DNA of 64,000 nt, from contig NZ_JAFBCV010000008.1 in NCBI RefSeq assembly GCF_016907895.1, positions 62,001 through 126,000 of the forward strand, written 5' to 3'. Origin of the DNA: Shouchella xiaoxiensis (GTDB taxonomy: Bacteria; Bacillota; Bacilli; Bacillales; Bacillaceae_D). Under the pieces are notes generated by a model. The model was not told the DNA's origin and ran no database searches. It saw nothing but the letters and a program-made list of their open reading frames with translations. The position numbers and the translations under genes were made by a program. The stretch's first letter is position 1, and each line of letters opens with the position of its first letter. Below are positions 1 to 9,368 of this stretch, piece after piece.

Positions 1-988
1 CACCATTTATTAATTCAGGAATACCTCCTACGTTAGAAGCAATCACTGGGCATCCCCTGCTCATGGCTTCGATAACTGCCCTTGGTAGACCTTCTTGTCT
101 ACTTGGGTGTATATATATATCTAATTGGTCTATCCAGTTAATAACTGGCTTTCCAGTTGGTATACTTCCGTAAAATTTTACTTTTTCAGTTAAATCCAAC
201 TTCTTTGCTAAAGCAACCCATTTTGTGGTGTCTCCGCCACCCAAAACGTGAAATTCAAAATTAGCATTTAATTTTTTCACTGATGACAACGCTCGAAGTG
301 CAGTATCCATTCCTTTAATATCAGTCCCTAAATAACCAATAAAACCTATCTTTATTATTTTATTCTCTTTTAAGATTTTAACCTTTTCCTCAATAATTTT
401 TTCATCGGGTTTCTCTATTTCTACATTTGAGCAATTTATAGTTTTTCCTAAGGATCTATATCTGCTTTGTAAGAAATTTTCAGTTACGTATAATGCATAT
501 CTTGCAGATTTAGCTTCATTTTTAGTTTTTAAAGTCGCATAAGGAGCATATAACTTTCCTTTTAAACTTCCATGGTTCCAGTATGCGTCCCATGTACAAC
601 TGACAACTTCAATTGCCCATGGAACCTCATTTCTTTTTGCAACTTTGATTGCAAGAGAACTTATCTCACTTGGTATCCTAGCAATTAAACAGTTACACTC
701 TTTTATATTAGCTGTTATTCTATTCTTTGCTTCTTTATAATTAACAACTTTTTTTATTGGATTATTTAACGAAGGAATTCCTACAAAAGAAACATTAGTG
801 CCACTAGAAAGGTTTAAGCTATCAATCTTTTCATGTTCATCTAATTTGATTACTCTCGCTACAACAACAATCTCATCAAAAATTTTAAGATAACGTTCCC
901 AAACAGAGTATGGGTATAAACCTTTTGAAAAAATATTTCCATTTACATCTTCGTAGAAATAATTATCTACAGTGAACATTAACTGCAT
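1..988 (-). CDS. Glycosyltransferase family 4 (GT-B), C-terminus off the left edge
   Basis: Partial gene running off the left edge, at least 329 codons, and the most distal visible gene of the polysaccharide operon. The last visible part reads EAMSRGCPVIASNVGGIPEL, the nucleotide-sugar-binding E-x7-E-type region of GT-B family 4 enzymes. Upstream are IGFIGYLGTDIKGMDTALRA (start of the C-terminal Rossmann fold) and HVLGGGDT. It would transfer a sugar from a nucleotide donor onto the lipid-linked repeat unit at the inner face of the membrane. The start ATG at 988 has an AGAGGTG ribosome binding site about 8 nt upstream. The sugar specificity cannot be read from sequence. AT-rich codon use matches its immediate neighbours but not galU. 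Confidence 0.85.
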   Translation of the reverse strand, partial: MQLMFTVDNYFYEDVNGNIFSKGLYPYSVWERYLKIFDEIVVVARVIKLDEHEKIDSLNLSSGTNVSFVGIPSLNNPIKKVVNYKEAKNRITANIKECNCLIARIPSEISSLAIKVAKRNEVPWAIEVVSCTWDAYWNHGSLKGKLYAPYATLKTKNEAKSARYALYVTENFLQSRYRSLGKTINCSNVEIEKPDEKIIEEKVKILKENKIIKIGFIGYLGTDIKGMDTALRALSSVKKLNANFEFHVLGGGDTTKWVALAKKLDLTEKVKFYGSIPTGKPVINWIDQLDIYIHPSRQEGLPRAVIEAMSRGCPVIASNVGGIPELING

Positions 989-1014
989 ATCCAATGCACC
1001 TCTTAAACTTTTCG

Positions 1015-2403
1015 TCAGTATTTATAAATAGATTTTGAATTGAATTGAAGCTTATAACCTTTACTAAAAACATCTCTAGATACTAAGTCTATAGAATAAA
1101 TTATAACAAAAATTAATAAAATCCAGATGATATTTATTTGTGCAGAAGTTGCAAATAAATTAAACAACTGTCTTATAATTAATACGTAAAGAATAACGCC
1201 AACAAAGCTCTCTTTACTACTGTCTCTTGACATAATGAACATATTATAAACTTTACTTACTATCAAACCTGTGAGAAGGCCCATTATTATCACACCAAAC
1301 CAACCAAAATTCAAAAATGCCCACCCATATGGCCCCGCTGGTAAACCATAGAAGTCTGATTCTCCTAGAAGTAGAGATCCAATTAATACGGTTTCATCAA
1401 TTATTTCAGGCTTTCCCTCCCAGAGACTTCGTGGTATGGGCGAATAGATAATATTAATCAACGGTTTCCCCCACAAGAAATCAATATTGCCTTGCAATAC
1501 ATTTCCTACGAGTGATGGTAATATATCAGCCATTCTTGTATTTCCCGCAACTGAGGTTAGGATATTCTCTTTTGGAATGTCAGATAAATTAATTCTTCCA
1601 TAACGTCTCATTTGTTCCCAAATTAAAACAAATATAAAAGCTAAAAAAGCAAAGCAAATAAGTAACACTGGACTAATTTTTTTAATTTTATAATTGTAAA
1701 CCATTAAAAAAGGAAGAAGAGTTCCTAGAACTATTGCTCCCCTACCACCAAATGCACTTAACATTACACAAGTTATCAATAAAACTATTATTGAAATTTT
1801 TAATTTACCTGCATACAGTAATACTAATGCAGCTATACCTCCTAAAGAAACAATACTTCTAAAATACCCTAACCCAGCGTAATTCCTTGTTGTATCAACC
1901 ATAGCATTTAACATTGAACTAACTCCACCAAGTATGTTTATAATTGCAAAAAAACCTAACATTGAAGTAACAATTAAACAAAATGCAACCAATTTCGGCC
2001 TATGTAAAGCTTTTATAAAACTTTGCGAGTTAGTTTTCTTAGTTTTGCCGTTAATAAAAAAGCCTAAATAGAAAGCTATGTACCAGACAATAAAAATGAT
2101 TAAGGAATACCTTACTGCATAATCTATATACTCGTGTGAGAAACCAATGGAATATCGCAAAGCTTCTCCATTAATATTGTGGTCAATAAAATTAATCAAG
2201 ACTAATCCTGTTGATAGAGTAAGAAGAACAAAAGGATGAAATAAATCTTTTACATAAAATAATGGTAATATCACTATAGCTAGAGCAATAACTAAAACGA
2301 ATCCAGTAATTGTAATTGTATTCCCGTATAAAAATAGCAATATTAGAATAACCAATAACGTTAAAAACAGACTAATAGCTAACTTCCCATAGATAATCTT
2401 CAA
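1015..2403 (-). CDS. Polytopic membrane protein, oligosaccharide repeat-unit polymerase (Wzy-like)
   Basis: About 462 residues with roughly a dozen hydrophobic segments and one longer external stretch in the middle containing an SLWEGKPE-type sequence. This is the usual layout of O-antigen/capsule polymerases, whose sequences are poorly conserved. The C-terminal GPYGWAFLNFGWFGVIIMGL segment resembles many oligosaccharide repeat-unit polymerases of Gram-positive bacteria. It would join undecaprenyl-linked repeat units on the outer face of the membrane. I place the start at TTG 2403, which has AAAGGAG 7-8 nt upstream. A longer reading from ATG 2454 has no good ribosome binding site. It sits between glycosyltransferase genes, 27 bp from the next one. 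The call rests on topology and context more than on motifs. Confidence 0.75.
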   Translation of the reverse strand: MKIIYGKLAISLFLTLLVILILLFLYGNTITITGFVLVIALAIVILPLFYVKDLFHPFVLLTLSTGLVLINFIDHNINGEALRYSIGFSHEYIDYAVRYSLIIFIVWYIAFYLGFFINGKTKKTNSQSFIKALHRPKLVAFCLIVTSMLGFFAIINILGGVSSMLNAMVDTTRNYAGLGYFRSIVSLGGIAALVLLYAGKLKISIIVLLITCVMLSAFGGRGAIVLGTLLPFLMVYNYKIKKISPVLLICFAFLAFIFVLIWEQMRRYGRINLSDIPKENILTSVAGNTRMADILPSLVGNVLQGNIDFLWGKPLINIIYSPIPRSLWEGKPEIIDETVLIGSLLLGESDFYGLPAGPYGWAFLNFGWFGVIIMGLLTGLIVSKVYNMFIMSRDSSKESFVGVILYVLIIRQLFNLFATSAQINIIWILLIFVIIYSIDLVSRDVFSKGYKLQFNSKSIYKY

Positions 2404-2514
2404 ATTAATTACTCCTTTTAACTTCTTACGCATAAAAGAAATATAAATAGACATAATTATTCAAAATGGAATCCAGAAAATACTTTCCATTTAGCAAATA
2501 TATCTACTTTAAAA

Positions 2515-3603
2515 TCATTCTTCAATAACTCTTTTAGCTCTAGTAGTCCAACTGTACTTATACTCTAGATCTTTTTTTGCATTAATTGAAATAAATTTTA
2601 ATAAATCTCTGTCACCTTCAAGCAATCTAATAGATTCTATCCAATGATCAATATTATCAGGAGAAGCAAGAACAGCATTTTTTTTATCAATTAAAATTTC
2701 TTGAATTACTGGTATATCAGAAGCTACAATAGCTTTACCTAATGACATATATTCAAATAGCTTCATTGGTGATGTCCATTTCCCTATATTAGTCTTATTT
2801 TTGCCTATAAGTACTTCCTTTTGATTAGGTAATAATGCAATATCACCTTTCATTAAAACTTCCATAGCTTGTCCATTCGGTAAATAACCATACCAAACTA
2901 TATTCTCGTTTGCATTTATTTTTTTAAACTTCTTAACTTCTTTAACATTCCCTCCAACAACATGGAATCTGTTATTGGGCATTCTTTTAGCTAGTTCCAT
3001 TACAACCTCTATCCCTTTTCCAGGATAAAAACTTCCTACATAAACACATTCTAAACTCTTCTTAAAGCTTGGACCTACTTGTGCTGTTTCAATTGATTGT
3101 GCTCCATCCGGTAAAACTAATAAATTTTTATTTAATAACCCGTTATATTTCTCTATATAATCTTTTTTTAAAGCCTCAGTGATAAATACATGCTTTATAA
3201 TTTTTTTTGATTGTATTATATATTTCTCGAAAATAATATTAACCCAATTGTTAGGAAGATGATGATGTTCAAAAATAATTTTTTTCTTAGTCGTTACACT
3301 AACTAATAGAGTAATTAAAGCCCATCTACTATAGATTATATCTGCTCCATTGACATTTTTAAAAGAAGTAATAATTCTACTTATTATATTAATTAGTTTA
3401 GGTGGTGAATTTGAAGATAGTTTTAGTTTGAAATTTTTCTTAACACCGTAGTAATCGAATGGATCTGCATTTATAGAACCTTTTATACCTACTAAAACTA
3501 CATCGTTTCCATTACTTGCAAATGCTTGAGACATTTTCATAACATTTATACTATTTGCAGTTTCAGATGGAATTACTGAACTTGAAAGATATACTATTCT
3601 CAC
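2515..3603 (-). CDS. Glycosyltransferase family 4
   Basis: About 362 residues with a GT-B fold. The N-terminal half begins RIVYLSSSVIPSETANSINV, typical of donor-independent acceptor domains. The C-terminal half has VGSFYPGKGIEVVMELAKRM and SPMKLFEYMSLGKAIVASD, the E-containing sugar-nucleotide binding region (PMKxFEYM). It would add one sugar to the lipid-linked polysaccharide repeat in the cytoplasm. GTG 3603 has GAAGGG about 9 nt upstream and gives a standard GT-B N-terminus. The alternative TTG 3630 overlaps the previous gene's stop and has no spacing for a ribosome binding site. Closely packed with the asparagine-synthase-like gene upstream, so probably cotranscribed. Donor unknown. Confidence 0.85.
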   Translation of the reverse strand: MRIVYLSSSVIPSETANSINVMKMSQAFASNGNDVVLVGIKGSINADPFDYYGVKKNFKLKLSSNSPPKLINIISRIITSFKNVNGADIIYSRWALITLLVSVTTKKKIIFEHHHLPNNWVNIIFEKYIIQSKKIIKHVFITEALKKDYIEKYNGLLNKNLLVLPDGAQSIETAQVGPSFKKSLECVYVGSFYPGKGIEVVMELAKRMPNNRFHVVGGNVKEVKKFKKINANENIVWYGYLPNGQAMEVLMKGDIALLPNQKEVLIGKNKTNIGKWTSPMKLFEYMSLGKAIVASDIPVIQEILIDKKNAVLASPDNIDHWIESIRLLEGDRDLLKFISINAKKDLEYKYSWTTRAKRVIEE

Positions 3604-3626
3604 CTTACTATTCCCTTCTATACTAC

Positions 3627-4835
3627 TCAATTAAGTTCTTTTGATTTAATGTGAATTTCCAATGAAGCAAGTATAACTAAAGCATCTGCATTTTTAGCTT
3701 CTTTACGATTATGAGCTTTCCAAATACCCTCAATATCAACCCAATTAACTATGTTTCTATTTTTTAAATCCATCACATTTTCATAAATAATTTCTCTTAA
3801 ATCATCTCTTTTATTTATCGCTTCATTAAAATCAATATAGTTAGTATGCTGAGATATATTTGAAAAGAATTTATTAGTAATTCTTTTACTTAATACTTGA
3901 ATTGGTTTAGCTTTAATCGAAAGACCATGATTATTTTTTGTTCTAATAGCAAATGCTTTAGGAAAAGTATATAAAAGTATCTTTTTATATAAGTATTGAT
4001 TATACCGATACTTAGAATCAACACTCATAATAAAATCTACCCATTCTTTATTAATAAATGGTACTCCATAATTAAAACCTTTCATCAAAACATGTGGAAC
4101 AATAAATTTTAATTGTCTATTATAAAAATCTAGATTTTCTTCAAACTCCAGATTATTTATGTTCTTTTCATTATAATCAATTGAATCATAAAACATCTCC
4201 TCATTAACATTACAGAGATCTACAGATTTTGAGTAAGTATTCTTTTTAATAAAATGTTTTTTTGCATCAATCATGTTTTTAAAGGGCTTATTTCTAATTG
4301 AACCTCCAGAAATAGGCCCTGCAAAACTACCCATCCATAATTTACCACCACCATATAACTTATCAATGTAATGTATAGGTGGGTGATGGAACAAGATTGT
4401 TTGCTGATTAATCCGTTTAGATATATCTAATAAATCAGTTAGAACATATTTATAATCTTTCAAGGAAAACTCCGTGTGTTTTGTTCCAAGTTTCCTTCCA
4501 ACTTGCTTTCCTATTTCAAAATCTAATGTCCCAGGAGTACCGAATGTATATGTTTCAATGTTTTGACTATCGGTGAATTCTAATAATGCTGCCAAGATTG
4601 CTCTACTATCTAACCCCCCACTTATTGGGACAACATTCAATTCATTCTCTTTAAAGTTTTCACTTATAGCGTCAGTTAATTTTCCAGATCCAATTTTTAT
4701 TAGCTCTTCTTCATTAAAATTATTATATCTCTTCTGGTCTACATTAGAAAAATCAAAATTATACCTATTTTCTTTATAATCAAGATAATATCCTAATTTT
4801 AAAAATGAGTTCAAATTTAAATCCATTGATATCAA
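3627..4835 (-). CDS. Asparagine-synthase-like ATP pyrophosphatase, synthetase domain without glutaminase
   Basis: 402 residues. The PP-loop motif ISGGLDSRAIL near residue 72 is the ATP-binding SGGxDS of asparagine synthetase class enzymes, which adenylate a carboxylate and replace AMP with an amine. The usual N-terminal Ntn glutaminase domain with a catalytic Cys at position 2 is absent: only about 65 residues precede the PP-loop. In polysaccharide clusters such proteins are thought to amidate uronic-acid carboxyls or attach amino groups. That role here is inference from context. TTG 4835 has GTGGAG just upstream, while ATG 4826 is an alternative start. The gene lies inside a run of glycosyltransferases and is AT-rich like them. 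Confidence 0.8.
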   Translation of the reverse strand: MISMDLNLNSFLKLGYYLDYKENRYNFDFSNVDQKRYNNFNEEELIKIGSGKLTDAISENFKENELNVVPISGGLDSRAILAALLEFTDSQNIETYTFGTPGTLDFEIGKQVGRKLGTKHTEFSLKDYKYVLTDLLDISKRINQQTILFHHPPIHYIDKLYGGGKLWMGSFAGPISGGSIRNKPFKNMIDAKKHFIKKNTYSKSVDLCNVNEEMFYDSIDYNEKNINNLEFEENLDFYNRQLKFIVPHVLMKGFNYGVPFINKEWVDFIMSVDSKYRYNQYLYKKILLYTFPKAFAIRTKNNHGLSIKAKPIQVLSKRITNKFFSNISQHTNYIDFNEAINKRDDLREIIYENVMDLKNRNIVNWVDIEGIWKAHNRKEAKNADALVILASLEIHIKSKELN

Positions 4836-4860
4836 TCACTCCACATCATTTTTGCCAAGG

Positions 4861-5997
4861 CTAATTTTGAATCCCCATAGCAGTATAGGCATTTTCTAAT
4901 TTTTCACCAAAGGCATTAACAGAAAATAATTCAAAAAATGTTTTATAAGTATTTTTTCGCATAGCAAGATTATCTTTAACACTTGTAGAATTTACTAACT
5001 CCGCTAATTTTTTAAAGTTTCCATCTGTTACGTTGAAACCAATATCGTGTTCCGACACAATATATTCAGTGTCCTCCTGGATATTATTTAAAATAGGTAA
5101 ACCCATCTGAAAATAATCTATAGATTTCATAGTTAGTCCTACACAGACACTCTCTTTCATGATATTTAAGCCATAATGACATTGATCAAAAATTTCCTGT
5201 TTAATTTTGTTATTATAAACTTTTCCGTAAAATATCACTTTTGATCCTGTTTTTTCAATCTCTTTTATAAATAAATTTTTACTTTCACCATCACCAATGA
5301 TATGTAAAGTAACAGGCTTCAATTTATTTATCTCATAAATCATATCTTTAATTTTTTTTATATCTATTATATTGTTAATTGAACCAAGATAACTTAAATG
5401 AATTTCTTCTTCACTTAATCTAGGTGAGCTTTTAATATCAATTTCTTTTTTTGCCAAATAAATGGTTTCTACTTTTGATTGCTCCAATAATTTACCGAGT
5501 GCTTTCCTATATAAATTACATTCTGTGATTATTAAATCTGCATATTTTATATTGTTATCTCTTAATTTTCTCCAAGTAGTAAAAGGAGGCAGTCCCTTAA
5601 TTTTATTAACGGGTAGTGTTTCTGGCCAAAGGTCAATTATATCGAATATTATCTTTGTATTCTTGTACTTCATTTTATACTTCTTAGCTATTCTAGCTAA
5701 TGAATTTGGCGGTATAACAACATAAAGGATATCTGGTTTAATTTGTTCAATAACTTTATACGAGTTTTCAGCAAAATTGTAATGTGATTTTAATCTAGCA
5801 TATGATAAATTGCTATTGTATTTTGTAGTATGTATATATTGATAATTTATTTCTTCTTTATTTAGATACTCTTTATTAAAGTGACTAAAATTTGATTGTA
5901 AAACAGTAACTTGAAAGCTCTTATTCTCAAAAAACTCTTTTATCAACCCCACCCTTTCTCCATAGGTATCAAAACAATTCACTACTACTACTTTCAT
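4861..5997 (-). CDS. Glycosyltransferase family 4
   Basis: About 378 residues, GT-B. The N-terminus MKVVVVNCFDTYGERVGLIK and a middle DLWPETLPV segment are typical of WbuB/WcaI-type family 4 enzymes, in which the DLWPE motif is common. The C-terminal domain has LSYLGSINNIIDIKKI and MKSIDYFQMGLPILNN. The third of three consecutive ATG codons (5997) is best placed, 6 nt after GGGGA. The first ATG overlaps the upstream stop (ATGA). It would act in the cytoplasm on the lipid-linked repeat unit. Translationally coupled to the epimerase gene before it. Acceptor and donor sugars are not inferable. Confidence 0.85.
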   Translation of the reverse strand: MKVVVVNCFDTYGERVGLIKEFFENKSFQVTVLQSNFSHFNKEYLNKEEINYQYIHTTKYNSNLSYARLKSHYNFAENSYKVIEQIKPDILYVVIPPNSLARIAKKYKMKYKNTKIIFDIIDLWPETLPVNKIKGLPPFTTWRKLRDNNIKYADLIITECNLYRKALGKLLEQSKVETIYLAKKEIDIKSSPRLSEEEIHLSYLGSINNIIDIKKIKDMIYEINKLKPVTLHIIGDGESKNLFIKEIEKTGSKVIFYGKVYNNKIKQEIFDQCHYGLNIMKESVCVGLTMKSIDYFQMGLPILNNIQEDTEYIVSEHDIGFNVTDGNFKKLAELVNSTSVKDNLAMRKNTYKTFFELFSVNAFGEKLENAYTAMGIQN

Positions 5998-5999
5998 CA

Positions 6000-6866
6000 T
6001 CATTCCCCAATCTCTGTTGACTTTATAGATTCCTTGAAGTCTATAATTTGATACTTTAATTTATACTCACTCAACTCGTAACTATATTTTAAATTACCAA
6101 ATATTTTATTTATATAAATAATCCTACTCGCAATAAACTTTATTAGTGGATTACATATGCGTGTAAACTTAATCTTATTATTATGCATTTCACAAATTAC
6201 CTTTACCATATTGCTAGTTTTTACAAACTCTTCATTTTGAGGAAAGAATAAACCATTTTCCTCTTCACAAATTATCATCTTAATAAAGTTACTTAAGTTA
6301 TCAATATAAATCATACTTCTTTGATTTTCATAGTCAGGGAATAATGGTAATTTAAGCGCCAATCTTGCTAACTTAGGATAATTCCCCTTAGATCCTTTTC
6401 CATATATCATCGGTGGTCGTATAATGGCAACATTAAAAGAATCATCACTAAATGGTCTTATTCCATCTTCAGCTTGAAGCTTGCTGTTCCCATAAAAATC
6501 ACGTGGTTTTGGAATGGTCTTTTCGGTAATCAATCCATCAGCTCCAACTCCATCACCATAGACAATAATACTGCTCATAAAGATAAATTGTTTCACACCG
6601 TCTTTTTTTGCTTTTTCTGCAAGACTAATTGTTAAGTCTCGATTAACAGCATAATAGAGCTCTTCCATATTTGGATCTTTTGAAACATGTGCAATACCAG
6701 CTAAATGTAAAATTGTATCATAACGAGCGAAATTCATTTCTTTCCAACTATTATCTCTTACACTTATTGTATCAATATGAAAATCTTCATTACTTTCTTC
6801 TATCCATTCGATAAACTTATTCCCAATATAGCTAGATTTACCGGTTATTAAGATACGCTTTGTCAT
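6000..6866 (-). CDS. NAD-dependent epimerase/dehydratase (extended SDR)
   Basis: 288 residues. The N-terminal nucleotide-binding motif is ILITGKSSYIGNKF (GxxxxIG variant of GxxGxxG). The catalytic segment is SSIIVYGDG, with YGNSKLQAE supplying Tyr and Lys of YxxxK. Best fit is a UDP-sugar 4-epimerase, or a 4-ketoreductase of the WbpV/FnlA type, providing or finishing a sugar precursor or reducing the 4-keto sugar made by the EpsC-like dehydratase. It directly abuts the initiating transferase gene (0-1 bp), a pairing often seen in bacillosamine or QuiNAc-type clusters. Shorter than the usual 310-330 residues of GalE. Exact substrate uncertain. Confidence 0.8.
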   Translation of the reverse strand: MTKRILITGKSSYIGNKFIEWIEESNEDFHIDTISVRDNSWKEMNFARYDTILHLAGIAHVSKDPNMEELYYAVNRDLTISLAEKAKKDGVKQFIFMSSIIVYGDGVGADGLITEKTIPKPRDFYGNSKLQAEDGIRPFSDDSFNVAIIRPPMIYGKGSKGNYPKLARLALKLPLFPDYENQRSMIYIDNLSNFIKMIICEEENGLFFPQNEEFVKTSNMVKVICEMHNNKIKFTRICNPLIKFIASRIIYINKIFGNLKYSYELSEYKLKYQIIDFKESIKSTEIGE

Positions 6867-7502
6867 TTAGGAAGACTCCTTTTGTCGCTGTTTTTCTTCC
6901 TCTTCTTTATAGAGTTGTTCTACTTTCCCTTCAACAACGCCGTCTTTCTTTATAACGCTAACAATGGTGCCAAAAAAACACTTAACATCCATCACAACGC
7001 CTATCTTTTCTACATATTCACCGTCTAGCTTTGCTTTGATGGGAATTGGCAATTCGTCTCTACCATTAATTTGCGCCCAACCTGTTAACCCCGGTGGTAC
7101 ATCATTTGCATCGTACTTGTCTCTTTCAGCAATTAAATCGTATTGATTCCATAGAGCTGGTCGTGGTCCGATAATACTCATTTTTCCTGCAATAATGTTG
7201 AAGATCTGTGGCAATTCATCTAAAGATGTTTTACGCAGAAATTTACCGACCTTTGTAATATATTGGTCTGGATTTTCAAGTAAATGTGTAGGCGTATCTT
7301 TTGGTGTATCAATACGCATTGTTCGGAACTTATAAATATAAAAATATTCTTTGTGAATAGCTATTCGTTTTTGTTTGAATAAAATCGGACCTTTGGACTC
7401 CAGTTTAATAGCAATTGTTAAAACTAGAAACAATGGCGATAAGATAATAAACCCTATAATGGATAATAAAAAGTCAGCAACTCTTTTTATTTTTAGATAC
7501 AT
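6867..7502 (-). CDS. Undecaprenyl-phosphate sugar-1-phosphate transferase (initiating PGT)
   Basis: 211 residues, a minimal monotopic phosphoglycosyl transferase like PglC or EpsL. One N-terminal hydrophobic hairpin (residues 8-32) is followed by the bacterial sugar transferase domain with YIYKFRTM, TSLDELPQIFNIIAGKMS, IGPRPAL and GLTGWAQINGRDELP. The Asp-Glu dyad (DE of LDELPQ) is the catalytic pair of this family. It starts repeat-unit assembly by moving a sugar-1-phosphate to undecaprenyl phosphate at the inner membrane face. The gene is 25 bp downstream of the epsC-like gene. The acidic, Lys-rich tail (EEEEKQRQKESS) is not part of the fold. The ribosome binding site is weak. Confidence 0.93.
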   Translation of the reverse strand: MYLKIKRVADFLLSIIGFIILSPLFLVLTIAIKLESKGPILFKQKRIAIHKEYFYIYKFRTMRIDTPKDTPTHLLENPDQYITKVGKFLRKTSLDELPQIFNIIAGKMSIIGPRPALWNQYDLIAERDKYDANDVPPGLTGWAQINGRDELPIPIKAKLDGEYVEKIGVVMDVKCFFGTIVSVIKKDGVVEGKVEQLYKEEEEKQRQKESS

Positions 7503-7527
7503 ATTTGTACACCGACCTAATAAGCTT

Positions 7528-9348
7528 TTATTTTACTGCATCTAATACTTTTAATTTACCTATTCTAAAGTTAGCAATATCTAATAATCGTTTTCGTAGT
7601 TCATCCGCTGATTTGCTTTCAAGTTTACCTATTAGTTGATAAGTAAGATTAATGTCTACTTCCGGCGTTTTCCCTCTATAAATCATCGGGTAGACTTGTT
7701 CACTATGAACTTCATCTTTTCCAAGCAATTCTTCAAACATCTTCTCACCAGGTCTCATCCCAGAGAACTGAATTGGGATCTCTTCTTCCGTATATCCACT
7801 TAGACGAATTAGATTTTTAGCTAGATCGACAATTTTAACCGGTTCACCCATATCAAGAACAAATACTTCTCCGCCTTCTGCGAGTGATCCAGCTTGTAAG
7901 ACTAGACGAGAAGCTTCTGGAATCGTCATAAAGTAACGAACCATATCTGGATGAGTCACCGTAAGCGGTCCACCATTTTTAATTTGGTCTTTGAACAAAG
8001 GGATAACACTTCCACGACTTCCCAATACATTCCCAAAACGTACTGCCACAAAGCGAGTTTCGCTAATCATGTCCATATGCTGAACAATCATTTCCGCAAT
8101 TCGCTTAGTTGCACCCATTACGCTAGTTGGGTTAACAGCTTTATCAGTGGAAATCATTACGAACGTATTTACGCCTGCAATATTGGCCGCTTCTGCTACG
8201 TTTCGAGTCCCGATGACGTTATTCTTCACCGCTTCTTCTGGATTGCGTTCCATTAGTGGAACATGCTTGTGCGCTGCCGCATGAAAAATAACATGGGGTT
8301 GTCTTTTAAACATGATTGCTTGAATTTTCTCTTTATCCTGAACATCTGCAATTTCCGTATCAATATTTAAATCTGGTAAGTTACGACGAAGCTCCATTTC
8401 AATCGAATAAATGCTATTTTCACCATGGCCAAGTAAAATGATTTCTTTCGGTGAGAATCGAGCTACTTGTCGACAAATTTCAGATCCAATTGATCCACCT
8501 GCTCCTGTTACAAGGATTGTTTCTCCGGTTATATACTCTGCAATTCCATTTACATCAAGTTCAACAGGTTCACGTCCGAGTAAATCTTCTACTTCTACAT
8601 CTTTGAACTGACTCACTTGAACAGAGCCTAAAACCAAGTCTTCCATTCTAGGTAGAATTTGCGTCTTAATTTTAGTGTCTGTACATAGTTTCACTATACG
8701 ATTCATGTCAATCTTATTTAAGGATGGTATCGCAATAATGATATGTTCAACTCTTTGGTCTTCTACTATTTCCTGAAGATCCCTCGTTCCACCAAATACG
8801 GTTAAATCAATCATTTCTAAACCATGTTTTGTGAAATTATCATCAACAAATCCAACTGGCTGAAGAGTTGTATCCATATCTTGCTTAAGCTGTCTAGCGA
8901 TCATTGTGCCTGCAGAGCCTGCTCCAACAATCAGCGTTCTTTTACCGTCTTTTTTCTTTGTCATATAGGCGTCTTTATAGACACGCCATGACATCCTTGA
9001 GCCACCGATTAGAAGAACATGCATCATCCATGTCATGATCAACGTTCGTGCGTAAAAATCTTGAAAAAAGATCAATTGCGTTAACCCAGCTGCTGCAACT
9101 GAAATGGTCACTGCGTACACAATGGCTTTTAATTCTGTAATGCTCGCATACTCCCACGCTCTCTTATAAAGTCTAAAACGATAGGCACAAACATGATGAA
9201 CAAGGAGAAGAACAATTGAGCTTGTAACTATGACTTCTGTTACTGGTGAGTTTCCTGCGGTTAAGATTAAGCTACAGATATAAATAGAAAATAGAACAAT
9301 TGCCGAATCAATTAAAATTAGTGATAATAGCCGTTGCTTTAATGTCAT
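7528..9348 (-). CDS. epsC: Membrane-anchored UDP-sugar 4,6-dehydratase, EpsC/CapD/PglF family
   Basis: About 606 residues: four N-terminal membrane helices (to about residue 115), a Rossmann-like domain (TLIVGAGSAGTMIARQL), then a short-chain dehydrogenase domain with ILVTGAGGSIGSEICRQ. The active-site region STDKAVNPTSVMGATK has Met in place of the Tyr of YxxxK, as is usual in the long FlaA1/PglF class. The expected reaction is UDP-GlcNAc to UDP-4-keto-6-deoxy-GlcNAc, feeding the transferase encoded next. ATG 9348 is 10 nt after AAGGGGAG. An upstream in-frame TTG (9357) is too close to that site. Second gene of the operon, 20 bp after galU. Confidence 0.93.
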   Translation of the reverse strand: MTLKQRLLSLILIDSAIVLFSIYICSLILTAGNSPVTEVIVTSSIVLLLVHHVCAYRFRLYKRAWEYASITELKAIVYAVTISVAAAGLTQLIFFQDFYARTLIMTWMMHVLLIGGSRMSWRVYKDAYMTKKKDGKRTLIVGAGSAGTMIARQLKQDMDTTLQPVGFVDDNFTKHGLEMIDLTVFGGTRDLQEIVEDQRVEHIIIAIPSLNKIDMNRIVKLCTDTKIKTQILPRMEDLVLGSVQVSQFKDVEVEDLLGREPVELDVNGIAEYITGETILVTGAGGSIGSEICRQVARFSPKEIILLGHGENSIYSIEMELRRNLPDLNIDTEIADVQDKEKIQAIMFKRQPHVIFHAAAHKHVPLMERNPEEAVKNNVIGTRNVAEAANIAGVNTFVMISTDKAVNPTSVMGATKRIAEMIVQHMDMISETRFVAVRFGNVLGSRGSVIPLFKDQIKNGGPLTVTHPDMVRYFMTIPEASRLVLQAGSLAEGGEVFVLDMGEPVKIVDLAKNLIRLSGYTEEEIPIQFSGMRPGEKMFEELLGKDEVHSEQVYPMIYRGKTPEVDINLTYQLIGKLESKSADELRKRLLDIANFRIGKLKVLDAVK

Positions 9349-9368
9349 AAAACACAATCTCCCCTTGT

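Noticed and set aside
2404-2454. Longer N-terminus of the polymerase-like protein from ATG 2454
   Set aside because: No ribosome binding site precedes that ATG, while TTG 2403 has AAAGGAG at the right distance.
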